Positions 38,801-49,944 of a DNA stretch of 64,000 bases are shown in pieces. Position 1 is the first letter of the stretch. Each line of letters starts with the position of its first letter. A model generated the notes under the pieces. That model was given only the letters and a program-made list of their open reading frames with translations. It was not told the origin of the DNA and did not search any database. This DNA is from Nissolia schottii (lineage: Eukaryota > Streptophyta > Magnoliopsida > Fabales > Fabaceae), in the NCBI GenBank assembly GCA_003254905.1, contig QANU01083380.1, positions 1 through 64,000 of the forward strand. The letters are read 5' to 3'. The translations under genes and the position numbers were made by a program.

Positions 38801-41396
38801 TGTGTAATGGAAGATGAGTGATGATAGAGTTTGAGGATGAGAGAGTCAAGATAATGGGAGACGAGGGGGATTGTAAAACTCGTAAGAGAAGGAAATTAAA
38901 ATCCACTCTTTTAAAATATATGAAATACCTCAAAATAATATTTAAAAATTTGAAATTCATTTCATTTGGTATCCAAACAAAGAATTTCGTAGTAAGTCAA
39001 TTAAAATCATATCTAAACATACATTACCCTCTAAAAATTTCCAATCTAAATGCAACCTCAAAAGGAGTACTTTTTATTGAAGAACCAATTTTTATAATTA
39101 AAATAATGACTTAATTAATTATTACCTTAAAATAGATGATCTTTTTGTAGCATTATTTATTAGAGTATATTTTTTATATATAATTATAAAATAAGGTATA
39201 AAATATCCAATTATCTTTATCTACTTAACACATTAAACTTATGAGACATGGTTTTCCACATAATTCTTAAAAATTGAATGGATCTAAATAATAGAAACTA
39301 AGTCATGGGTGAGGGGATGCTCAATTTCATATAACCCAAACAAATTTCTCAGGTTTAATTTAGGTTCCTGAATATTATTTTTATTGTTCTAAATATATTA
39401 AAAATTTATTTTGTTTTAATCCTTATTCTAGTGGAACTTTGTTTACTTTTGTCACGTCAATGATCATCACTGTCATGCGAACAAACTAAACTCACAACAT
39501 CTATAAATTTGCTACTAAATCGTGATCCACTTCCAGTCCAAACTCGGGTCAAATAGCAAATTTTGGGTTAGATTATGTTGATTTTGTTAACATGACTCTA
39601 TTGATGTGAAACCCCGTTAGGCAAAAATTCACTAGCAGCAAAGATTTAAACTACATAATTTCACTAGGAGTAATGCAAGGAACCATGCTGTCAACCCATG
39701 GTATACGGAGTGCACAAAATTTTTCAACACACATACACAAACTTTTTCAAATACAAAACTAAATCAAATCAGATTTGTAGTGCCTTAAATAACAAAAAGT
39801 AACTACCACATAGTCTCTTTATCTCCTCACTAACACTCTAAAGCGCGTGGACTTACACTCTAAAGCGCGTGGACTCACACTCTACTGTGCATAAACATTT
39901 AAAGCATATGCACAAACTTTCAATCTTACGTGCACACACTTTTCAACAATTAAAAACAAAAAAAAAATGACAGAAACGTAATTAAAAACGAAGAAGAAAA
40001 TTTTTGCTTTCACATATACAAACTTTTAAAGAAGAATGCACAATTTTTTTTATTAACCATACCTACACAAACTTTTAAACAAACATGCAAAACTTTCTTA
40101 CACACATGCATAAACATTTGAAAAATAAAAAACAATGAGTATGATGAAAACAAAAATAAAAACTTAGATTCATAAAATATAAGATGGAAACAAAAAAAAT
40201 GATGGAAAATTATGAAAGAAGAGGAAAAAAATAAAGAATAAAAAAAAGAAGAAACACATGCTTAAAAAAGGCTTAATTAAGTTTTTAGCCCCTGTAAAAT
40301 TTCAAAGTTTACTTTTAGCCCCTGTGTAAAATTTTTAGTCCCTGTAAAATTTCAAAGTTTATTTTTAGTTCCTGTAAAATTTCAATGTTTGTTTTTAGTC
40401 CTTGTGTATGCTGGGTTAACGGCGCTGACGTCAGCACCGTTAACCCCAGCCAGACACATGGACTAAAAACAAACATTGAAATTTTACATAGACTAAATAT
40501 TTGACACAAGAACTAAAAACAAATTTTGAAATTTTATAAGGGTTAAAAACTTAATTAAACTTAAAAAAAAGTGAATTATATAAAAGTTGACCGATAGGGA
40601 GACTAAAACTAATAATTTCTCATATATTTGCGCCTTAAAAAAAATTAAAAATCTAAACAAAATCTCGAAAATACGAAAACATATTTGAGGCTAGAGCATC
40701 TTAATGCAATGTCGGGCTTAATTAACAGTATGTATAAAATCAAAGAAAAAATTAAATCCCATTACCGAGTCCTCCTTCGCCGACGACGGAGATGACGGCG
40801 CGGGTTGCTTCTCCATTCAACAGCCAATGGGTGAGTAACTCCTTGGTATCCTCAACTCCCACCAGTTCCTCATCCTTCAGAAAATGTGAACCCATTCGGA
40901 GGTCATGCCGCGCGCCACGCGTACCCACAGTTTCTTCGGCTGGAGTTGGATTCAGCCCAAGCGCTTGTTTCTGTTCGTAGAGCCTCCGTATCGTCGCCGT
41001 CACGTCAACGATCTCGGAGATGATCTGGTGACGTGGCACGACGCTTCGCACCACGAAACCAATCTTGCAGATCCCGCCGAAAACGACGCCCTTGTGCCTT
41101 CTCCGCTGACTAATTGGACGGAGCTTTGAAAGTTTGAACAAGTAGAGGTCAACGGAGTCTTCGATGCGGAAAGAGGCCTCTCTCACTTGCTTCACCCACT
41201 CTCTCACCGCGTGGCCGCCGGTGGTGGTGTCCGGGGTGTTGTTCTCCGCCTTGGCGTCGGCGTCCTTGAGGTATGCTTGGATCAGTGATAGCTCAGCTCT
41301 AACCGCTTCCACTTTCCTGCGGACGTCTGTGAGCAGAGTGACTTCGTCGTTGAGTAATGAGATGAGCTTCCCAATCACATCCTCCACTGCAACCGA

Positions 41397-41402
<6 letters not shown>
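35868..41402 (-). CDS. CC-NB-LRR (Rx/RPM1-type) resistance protein, NLR-1
   Basis: Two minus-strand exons (41402-40766 and 38008-35868) make 925 residues, a normal size. Such proteins are intracellular immune receptors that detect pathogen effectors. Order: Rx-type coiled coil with an EDVID-like motif IEDSVD at 80-85; P-loop GEGGLGKTT at 208-216; kinase 2 MIVFDDVW around 293-300; RNBS-B RSRIVITTRD around 319-328; GVPLAI (GLPL motif) at 387-392; RNBS-D CLLYFGLFPEDYA; MHD-box VHD at 519-521; then leucine-rich repeats to the end (for example HLPEAVGNLHNLKYLSVRNT). All ATPase motifs look intact. The 2.7-kb intron splits the P-loop Gly codon (G^GT) and holds MITEs. The ATG at 41402 follows a pure GA tract; no earlier in-frame ATG exists. 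It is a tandem neighbour of NLR-2, with strong similarity along the whole length. Confidence 0.93.
38085..38373. mobile_element. MITE in the NLR-1 intron (ATGTTAT..GTGACAATT ends)
   Basis: ATGTTATGGTGACAATTAAA at the left pairs with ATGTTATTATGACAATTTAA read inward from the right, and similarity runs further (TTGGACAACATT against TTGATAACCATT). A partial internal copy (GATATTGTGACAACC) lies near 38245. The inside holds GTGTGGTCCA/TGGACC phrases. It does not touch the splice sites. Confidence 0.65.
38400..39040. mobile_element. Probable larger non-autonomous element in the NLR-1 intron
   Basis: AT-rich arms with GTTTAGATGTTGTC near 38425 and its inverted counterpart GTATGTTTAGATATGATTTT from about 39025 surround a GC-richer centre with GCCGGC and GACCGA phrases (38588-38790). 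No coding frame or exact target duplication was found. Confidence 0.35.
40270..40559. mobile_element. Palindromic MITE in the NLR-1 intron with possible 9-bp target duplication
   Basis: The left arm GGCTTAATTAAGTTTTTAGC and the right arm read inward TTTAATTAAGTTTTTAACCC pair for more than 35 bp. The arms contain repeated AGTCCCTGTAAAATTTCAA-type units, and the centre is a strong palindrome (GGTTAACGG..GACGTC..CCGTTAACC, about 40413-40444). CTTAAAAAA flanks both sides (40261-40269 and 40560-40568), which suits a Mutator-like element, although the flank is low in complexity. Confidence 0.65.

Positions 41403-41435
<33 letters not shown>
41403..41435. repeat. GA/CT microsatellite abutting the NLR-1 start codon
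   Basis: About 16 uninterrupted CT units on the plus strand, read as (GA)n in the NLR-1 leader directly before the ATG. GA tracts in plant leaders can bind GAGA/BPC factors; any role here is inferred. Confidence 0.9.
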
Positions 41436-41438
<3 letters not shown>

Positions 41439-41653
41439 TTCACAACACACCAAAATTGATTAACTGGAGACGGAGATGCACGGAAATTATGAGAAGCGTG
41501 CGAGGAGTTGTTGCAATTAATGGGAAAGATGAACCCTCCTCTACATAGTTTTCCCATATATTGCTATGACATGGGAGGAAATATCTGTCCGAGTGGCCCT
41601 TCGTTGACAAGTTTGACACAAATTACATTGTTTTATTTGCAAGTTTTTTAAAT

Positions 41654-42006
41654 ATCTCATGAGTAAATATTACATGTTATTAAATTCATCTATTTTTCTT
41701 TTATAATTTTTATAACTAAATTCGTTAAATTTTATTATCATTTTATATTTTATATAATCGTAATAAATTTTTATTAGTCAATTAATTAAAAGAGTCAACT
41801 TATAAAATATTTAGAGATTTGCAGACTTATGATACACCTCTCTACAAATATTATATTAAAAATTATTAATTTATCACATTAGATCATATAATTCATTAAT
41901 ATATCGTATTAGATCATGAAATGATAATAAAATTTTGATGAGTTTAGTTGTAAAAATTGTTAAAAGTTGATAAATTAAATAATATGAGATATTTACTCAA
42001 TGAGAT
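41654..42006. mobile_element. Foldback MITE in the NLR-1 promoter region
   Basis: The left arm starts ATCTCATGAGTAAATATTAC and the right arm read inward ATCTCATTGAGTAAATATCT. Pairing continues as AATTCATCTATTTTTC.. / AATTTATCAACTTTTA.. and AACTAAATTCGTTAAATTTT / AACTAAACTCATCAAAATTT. The two arms of roughly 110-120 bp flank a short centre that contains a further duplicated ATTAGATCAT phrase. It lies 250 bp upstream of the NLR-1 start codon. Confidence 0.65.
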
Positions 42007-43143
42007 ACTACCATTTCATTATGTGTTCACCCAATAAAAATAGATCTCATAATCTTTATTGTGTTCTTTGCCAATTATTGTTGATTTCATTATGTCTGGT
42101 TTAGTAATGGTATGATTTTCTAAAAGTTGTTAAGTCAACTCAATTCTCTAAAAGCTGCTATTAAAAAGTTATAATAATATTATTTAGCAAAATAATATAA
42201 AAATTGTTGTTAACAAGCATAATCTGTAAGAATTATTTTGATAAAAAATTGTTGTTAACAAGCATGACTCTCAAAAGCAAAGAGCAATAAAAACTTTTTA
42301 ACTTTTTTATTTATCAAATACAAAAAATTGACTTAAATTTTTTAAGAGAAGAAACACCACCTAAAAAAGGTTTTCCTAAACTAAATCTAATTGTGATTCA
42401 TTTTTATTATGTGTGCTAAAAATATTATGTGAATAATATTTTGAGTAATACTATTTAGATTGACGAATTTCCTATTATATTTTGTTCCACAATTTTCTTG
42501 ACCAATCACATGACAAACCAACACGAAAAAGTAAGAATAAAATTGGATGTATGAACAGTAAAACTCATTCACACGTGTTGAACAAAAATCTTTTGCTGAC
42601 TTTTTAAATACTTTATAGAGTTTTGGGGGGTATGTGAAGTGTTTACCACTTGCACATTTATTTATTTTCTCTAAAAATAAATTCTTTTATTCATCATGAA
42701 ACAAAGAAATTCACATATTTACCAAAGAAATTCACATCTTTACCTTTTAATTATTTTCTATTTCCATTGTCTTTTCTAAATTTTTTTTTAAAAAAATGTA
42801 AGATGTTACTTTTAGCATAAATCCTTACACTAAAAATTTCTCATCTTGTCCTTCTGTATTCTTTTCCGTCACCTAACCACTGGCACTGGCACTGGCACTT
42901 GCATTTACATTTCATAAATTCTCTCCCTTTATTTTTTATCACCCACCACTGCAAAAAGTATGAGTATGGTAAAAAAAAATGATTTTCTTTTTATACACAT
43001 GTATTGAAGATGAAGTTATACTAGTTTTCTAAACTATCTCCTCATCTAATATGTCAAAGACTAATCTCATAACGGTCAAGTATATAAATGAAAAAAAAAT
43101 TCATCCAAAATCACGGTCGCGTTTTAAATGTTCCATCAAAAAA
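42007..43143. other. AT-rich spacer in the NLR cluster
   Basis: No gene is seen. A 20-bp phrase AAATTGTTGTTAACAAGCAT is directly duplicated near 42208 and 42246. A CACTGG trimer tandem (ACTGGCACTGGCACTGGC) lies at about 42878-42900. Confidence 0.45.
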
Positions 43144-43804
43144 GGGAACATTCAAAGTGCACTTATTTTTAACTGTTTATAGTAGGTTCAACAGGTTAAA
43201 AATATAAAATATTGTAGAAGAGAAATGTTTAAATTACAAAAAATAATCTTAAGCTTTAACACAATTAGGTGTAGAACGTGTAAAGAACATGTTGATGGCG
43301 GTGAAACACTGTTGAGGTCTTTGATATTATCTATTTTTCCCTTTCCTTCCATGGTGTTGTCGAGGTTATTGTAGTGGAACACCGCCCTTGGAAAACCCCA
43401 ACCTCGCCTCGTCCTCATTCCAGTTGAGTCTTTGGTCGTCCTGCGTCGGATTCGTCACACCGTTTTCCGATGACCCGACACAATGGGGTTGATCCCTCGG
43501 CCCAAACGTCAGTTCATGGTGCACGGGAGGCCTCTTGTTCGTGGGTAAGGGGCGCAAGGTAGAAGGTGGATAGATTGGACTAAATAACTGAATGTATACC
43601 ATGTTGCTTGTGTTTGCCCTTATTGGTAATTTTAATGGTCATAGATTATTTTGTCTTTTTCAAATTTTCACCCCCTCTTATGGATACCAACCAATTAACA
43701 CTCCTGCACCATGGCCACATTAAGCCGCCACTTTCATTTTAAACCATTGGATTAAAATCCCACTCCAATCAACGGTCTAAAATGGATGCACTTTGAATGT
43801 TCCC
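43144..43804. mobile_element. 661-bp element with perfect 18-bp inverted ends and a GC-rich core
   Basis: GGGAACATTCAAAGTGCA at 43144-43161 is repeated exactly in inverse at 43787-43804. The interior is AT-rich at the edges, but about 43370-43560 is unusually GC-rich for this neighbourhood and contains no long protein-like frame. Flanks read AAA before and CTTTTA after, giving no clear target duplication. It is a non-autonomous DNA transposon of unassigned superfamily. Confidence 0.6.
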
Positions 43805-43962
43805 CTTTTATGTGGGGGGGGTGGGAATCTTATATACATAAAATTTATATAATTTAATCCAAGCACATCCAAATACATATATAAGTCTAGGCCATACGAG
43901 GAGCCGCCACTATTAATTCAGCGAAATCCCATTTCTTATTGCCTTGTGTCATGGTGAGGGAA

Positions 43963-46900
43963 TTAGCCATGAAAAGGAAGGTATAACTTGGTATTTTTCT
44001 TCAATATGGTAGAAACATCATCCACAAATTCTCTTGGCATTTCTAGGAGGTAAATATGCTTGAGAGCTTCCAAATTTTGGATATCACGCGGCATATGCAC
44101 CATTTGAGGGCTTGGTCCTAGCCTCAACACTTCAAGGTTAGGCAGTGCTCCTTTATCTATCTTTAGGGTCCTCAAACCATTCATCATTCGTAACCTTAAC
44201 TCCTTCAATTTCTCAAAGCATCCATGATTAAAATGTAGCTCCTCACCTTCATAGGAGTTGTAAAGATGGAGTTCCAACAATTCTGGCAAGTCTTTAAGAA
44301 TAGGCAATGGATCTTCGGCTAGTCCTGACCGATTCAAGCGTAACCGAACAAGATGTTTAAGCATTGGAATCCATTCCGGCAACCTTTCCAGGCGGCCGTC
44401 TAAGTAAAGACGCCGGAGCCGGCCAGGAGGATTAGGCAATGATTGCAACTCAAGAAATTGATGCTCTTTAGCTGCTGTGATTAATAGCACACAAAGATGG
44501 GGCATGTTCTTTATGGCATTGCAAACATGTTGTTCATTGCCCTTCCTTAGCTTAGTAATGCCCAATTTCCTCATATTCTTCATGTTCTCCATGTCCCTGA
44601 TAACACCATCCCCATTTTCTGTATCAGTATCAACCATCAATAGAGTCTGCAAAGCTGTCAAACCCTCTATTCCTTTATTCATGCTCACACCTCTCCAATC
44701 ACACCATTTTACATGGTTATTGTAGGAATAAGATAGAAGATGTCGCAGCTTAACAAGCAAGTTGATCTCTACCGGCAGTTTTCGTACTCGTGTCTCTCTC
44801 AGGTTTAGAGTCTCTAACTTAAGAAGCTTGCCAATGAACTTGGGAATGGTCTCGATCTTTGTCTTCCTTAAATTCAAATACTTCAGGTTCAGTAAGTTTC
44901 CTATAGCTTCAGGGAGGTGATCGAGAGGCGAATCTTGAAAGTCCAATGTCACCAATAGCTTGAAACATGCGAGCAACGATTCCAACATAGACATTGGAGG
45001 TTGATCGATATCACAAACAATGATGCAAGACCGAACCCGGCCATAATCTCGATCCTTTTCAATCACAACATCACCTTGTTCATTGTCGTTACTGATTTGT
45101 TGGATTGACAAACGCCTAGTCCATTCATGAAACCTGAATTCTTGATTTTTCACCACTTGGCAAAAGTTCAACTCATTACACCTTTTCACGATGAAGTCAT
45201 GCATCAAGTCATGGACTCTGCATCTCTTGACTCTGCCACTGGCATACACATCAAAAACTTTAACCAAACTCCGGCGGATGAGCTCCGCCAAGTATTCCTC
45301 TGCAGCTTCCTCTAGTGTTTGATCTTCATGCAACTCATTTTTGTTCACAAAACCCTCTGCCACCCACAAACGTGTGAGTCTTATGCGCCCGATGGCGGAG
45401 CCCTTAGGAAACAGGGCAAAGTACAAGAGACATGGCTTGAGATGGTAAGGAAGATCATAGTAACTTTCTGATAAGACTTGGTAGAAACTTGTAAGATGCG
45501 GATCGCTTGACAAGTTTGAGCGGAGGCTATCATATACCTTTTGCCATTCAGATACGGTTTTCTTTTTGGTTGAAAGGAGACATGAAATGGCAACTATAGC
45601 AAGCGGCACTCCCTCACACTTGTTAACAAAGGTTTCAGACAATTCATTCAACTCTTCAGGGCAACCTTCGGGATCGAATTGAAATGTCTTCAGATGAAAG
45701 AGTTTTGAAGCATCATTTGAATGCAAAGGTTTCAGTTCGTGGATATGAACAGGAGCAAAACATTGACAAAATTCAGCTACTCCCTTATCCCTTGTAGTGA
45801 TGATGATCCTACTCCTGTTGTTGCTGTCATTGGATAATGCAAATTCTATGCCTCTCCAAAAATCTATGTCCCACACATCATCAAACACGATCAGATAACT
45901 CCTTCCTTGCAAGTATTCTCTTAGTTCTAGTGTCAAAGTATGCTTGCCCATTACTTTTTCACTAATTTCCTTGGCAGCATATTTGTCGTATCCATCATTC
46001 TCGTACAAGTTTTGCAGTATAGTCTTCAGTAGATGTTCCTCCTTGAAGGAACTAGACACAGTGATCCAAGCATAACAATCAAAACATTTATTCTCCTTGT
46101 GTTTGTTGAATACACTCCTCACAATGGTTGTTTTGCCTTCATAGAAGTATTGTGACTTAGTGAGGATGAAAATAAAAGTTTAGAAAATGATATTTATATT
46201 CACTCTCTATAAAAAGAAAAAAAAAAGTATAGAAATCATTAAAAGACTAATACAAAGTCGCCCCCATGAAAAATAAAGACGGAAAAATTATATTTCTCTA
46301 ACAAAAATGTTATATGTATACACAATTTTATACACTCATACATACATCATTAATAATGCACAAACTTTATTCTCATGAGTGGACAAACATTACAAACTTA
46401 TAGATGATATTCGCAATTATACTTAATTAAGTGTATAAACATTAGAGGCATTAAAACATAAATTTTATGTATATTTCTGGTACACGTACACTAAAAAATA
46501 TACACCATACATACACCCTATACTTATATACATAAAGTTTGTGTTTTAATGCCTATAGTGTTTGTGCACTTAATTAAGTATAATTGAGAATATCATCTAT
46601 AAGTTTGTAATGTTTATGCATTCATGAGAATAAAATTTGTGCATTATTAATGGTGTATGTATGAGTGTATAAAATTAGGTGAACGTGTAACATTTTGATA
46701 AAATTACCTAGTCCTCCTTCTCCGACCACAGTAATGACAGTGCGGGTTGTATCTCCGTTGAGCAGCCAATGGTTGAGTAACTCCTTGGTATCCTCAACGC
46801 CGACGAGTTCCTCGTCCTTCAAAAAATGTGAACCCATTCGAAGGTCATGGCGGCGTGCATCCACCACACCACCACCATTCCCTTCATCAGCAGCACAAGG

Positions 46901-47332
46901 ATTGAGCCCGAGAGCTTGTTTTTGTTCGTATAGCCTCCGAACCGTCGCCGTGACGTCAACGATCTCAGACGTGATCACGTGACGTGGCACGATGCTTCGC
47001 ACGGCGAAACCAATCTTGCAGATCAGAGTCATCACACCAAGAACGACGCCGTTTCGCCTTCTTGGCTGACTAATTGGACGAAGCTTGGAAAGTTTAAACA
47101 AGTAGAGATCAACGGAATCTTCGATGCGAAAAGAAGCCTCTCTCACTTGCTTCACCCATTCTCTCACCGCGTAGCTGCCTCCCGCGTCGGCGTCCTTGAG
47201 GTATGCTTGGATCAGTGACAGCTCAGCTCTAACCGCTTCCACTTTCCCGCGCACGTCTCTAAGCAGAGTGACTTCGTCGTTGAGTAACGGAATCAGTTTC
47301 GCAATCAAACTCCCCACTGCAACTGCTGCCAT
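43963..47332 (-). CDS. CC-NB-LRR (Rx/RPM1-type) resistance protein, NLR-2
   Basis: Two minus-strand exons (47332-46708 and 46136-43963) give 932 residues. Architecture follows NLR-1: Rx-type coiled coil with REASFRIEDSVDLYLF, P-loop GEGGLGKTT at about 204-212, kinase 2 LIVFDDVW around 290-297, RNBS-B SRIIITTRDKG, GVPLAI, RNBS-D CLLYFALFP, MHD-box RVHDLMHDF, then LRRs ending LKKNTKLYLPFHG. All nucleotide-binding motifs look complete. The 571-bp intron again splits the P-loop Gly codon (G^GC) and is mostly filled by a long hairpin repeat. The ATG at 47332 matches the NLR-1 start (MAAVAV against MASVAV). An in-frame ATG at 47497 would add 55 residues without similarity to NLR-1, so I prefer the shorter form. 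Close similarity and same orientation indicate tandem duplication with NLR-1. Confidence 0.93.
46303..46698. repeat. Long near-perfect hairpin (MITE) filling the NLR-2 intron
   Basis: The left arm (about 46303-46484) and right arm (about 46518-46698) are inverted copies over roughly 180 bp with few differences. Matching blocks include ATACACTCATACATACA.CA, TTAATAATGCACAAA.TTT, ATTACAAACTTATAGATGAT, ATTATACTTAATTAAGTG and GGCATTAAAACA.AAA.TTT. Only about 30 bp separates the arms. The transcript of NLR-2 would fold this into a long double strand before splicing. An end fragment of the same repeat lies in the NLR-3 intron. Confidence 0.85.
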
Positions 47333-47499
47333 CCCGATCACCAAAATTAGAGATACAGAGGAAGGCTTAGGAAGAAGAAGATCGATATCGATGAAGTGAT
47401 TTGTGGGAAATGAAATCTTAGTTTGATCTGATGATGATAATGTATTTAATATTGCAGAAGAGCAGTTCAGGTATGCTTCATGTTGTTGGATAATCATAG

Positions 47500-47929
47500 T
47501 TTAATTCGCATGCATCACCATTCAATGTTGATGTTTCTCCATTTTTTTTGTTGTTTAATTTTCAATTGATTCTGTCGCTATTTTTTCATATAGATAAATA
47601 TCAGTCTATTTTTTTTTTCTTGGCATGGAACATGCAAGATATATCGGAAACAAATAATTTGAATAGTAACTAACTTTTATACTGTGTAGTTTTTCTTATA
47701 CCAAGAGGTTCATCCGCTAGTAAATCCCACAAGACATATATTGGACTCACTTCCAATTCTGTTGAAGCCTCAAAAAGCATCTCCGTTTTCTTATTCTTGT
47801 ACATGCATGCATGGCCTTGCTCATCTATGATTGTGCATATGCTTCCTGCCTGTAGAAATTCTCCAGATATGCAAAGTTTGCTTTTTATCAACCTTTTGTT
47901 GTTTATTAGTATAATTTGTGATAGGGTGG
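47500..47929. other. Spacer upstream of NLR-2
   Basis: Presumed promoter of NLR-2. AT-rich, no feature recognised. Confidence 0.4.
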
Positions 47930-48056
47930 TGCTATTTGAACACCAAGTATTATGCTTGGTCTCTCACACACATCATGGGTCCATACTCACATGATGCATG
48001 AGTGTGGGCTACATGATGTGTATGAGACCACACTATGCTCGATGTTCAAAAAGCAT
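47930..48056. mobile_element. Short palindromic MITE
   Basis: TGCTATTTGAACACCAAGTA with TTATGCTTGGTCTC on the left pairs with TGCTTTTTGAACATCGAGCA with TAGTGTGGTCTC read inward from the right. The middle, CACACATCATGGG..CATGATGTGTATG, is also self-complementary, so almost the whole 127 bp folds on itself. Confidence 0.65.
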
Positions 48057-49944
48057 TATTTTTGTTTGCGATAGTGAAAGAACAATATAATTTTATGCAA
48101 TACAGATAAATTAAATCTTATAGTGTTAGATATTAACCTACTAAACTTTATATACTATCAGGCCCAACACTACCAGAAACATGTAAATTCCCGTAAAAAA
48201 CTTACAAATCCGATAGTGTTATTGTCGGAAATAACAAAATAAAACCGGCAGTAACGACTATTAAGTCGAATAAGAGCAAGTTTGGCCACAATTATCGTCA
48301 AAACAAATTTTTTGTCGGTAACACCGTCGGTAACTGTAATGCGCCAAATGTCGCGTTGTGAGGCAAACGTGTTATCGTCGAAAGTTACCGATAATATAAC
48401 AAAACATTAATTAGGCTAAAATTTACCGTCGAATTTGTCCGACAGTAACTGTAATAATAACTTTTAAAATAATTAGTATCATTTTCGTTGGAAATTTCTA
48501 ACAGTAACTTGTTGATTGTTATAAATGAGGAAAAAAAACGTATCCCCTCATATTTCGAGGCTGTTACTATCAAAAACTTTTGACGGTAACTTGTCGACCA
48601 TTACAAATGAGGGAAAAAAAGTGTCCCCTCATATTTCAAGGTGGTTACTGTCGAAAAATTTTGAAATGTGTTCCCCGCACGTGTAACATTAGACAAGTTA
48701 CCATAAAAAAATATCTAACTATAATAGCCTCAAAATTTGTACGGACATACATTTTCCCTATGCGCGTAACATTCGACTAGTTACCATAAGAAATATTCAA
48801 CGGTAACAACCTCAAAATATGTACAGACACATGGTTTCTCGTTTTTGTAACGCTCGATTGGTTATCGTGGGAAGTTACTGACAGTAAAACAAAGCATTTA
48901 TTAGGCTAAAATTTATCGTCGGATTCTTCCGACTATAACTGTAATAATAACTTGTCGACCGTTACAAACAAGGGAAAAAAAGTGTCCCCTCAAATTTCGA
49001 GGTTGTTACCGTCAGAAACAGTCAAAACGTGTTCCCCACGTGCATAACGTTCGACTAGTTACTGTCAGAATATTCGATGGTAATAACCTCAAAATATGCA
49101 TGGACACACATTTTCCCTATGCGCATAACATTCGACTAGTTGCCATCGGAAATATCTGACGGCAACAACCTCAAAATATGTACGAACACACGTTTTCTTG
49201 TGTTTGTAATGGCCGACAAATTACCGTCGGATTTATCCGACGGTAATAACGAAGCACTGCGACCTCATGGAGGCTATGTATACGGCTCTGTCCCTCCTTC
49301 CCTCCCTCCCTCCTATATACTCTTTGTCTCTCACCGCCACCATTCTCATTCCTCCTCTTTCTCTCCCTTTCCACCACGACCACCACCCTTCTCCTTCTCT
49401 CCTTCTCCACTACTGCCGCCACCCGTACAATACTAGAAACAATTCAGGTTATTGTTTTTTTGTTAATTTATTTTCGTTTAATTTGTTAAGTTATTATATT
49501 AATATTATGTTAGGTTGTTAGATTAATATTAGATTAGGTTCTAATTTTGGTTAGTTTTTAAATATAAATAATTATTTTTGGTTGTTAGAATAATTTTGTG
49601 AATTAGGTTGTATATATTAAAATAAGTTTGTTAGATATTTTAGATTAATATGTTATATTAACTATAAATAAGTTTGGGATAAACATAGAAGATGGTGCTA
49701 AGACAAACAATATTGAGTGTTTGTTGTTTTATCTTTTTTTTTTGCATTATTTATATTGAAGACTTATTTTGATTAATTGTTGTGTTTTGGGGTGAAATAC
49801 TTGGCTACAGTGTATGTGATTTAAGGAAGTTCTAGCTTATATATATATTTGATGAGGAGAAAGTTGTAGGAAATGGATGTATTTAATTTTTATATATTTT
49901 TATAATATTTAATTGTAATCATTTTAATTAATTATTTTTAATAT

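Noticed and set aside
47333-47497. 55-residue N-terminal extension of NLR-2 from the ATG at 47497
   Set aside because: No similarity to the NLR-1 N-terminus, and the sequence reads like a leader; kept only as an alternative.
49140-49436. Frames in the CACTA left end (Pro/Ser and Arg-rich)
   Set aside because: They run through the subterminal GTTACCGTCGG repeats and a CT-rich leader; no domain.
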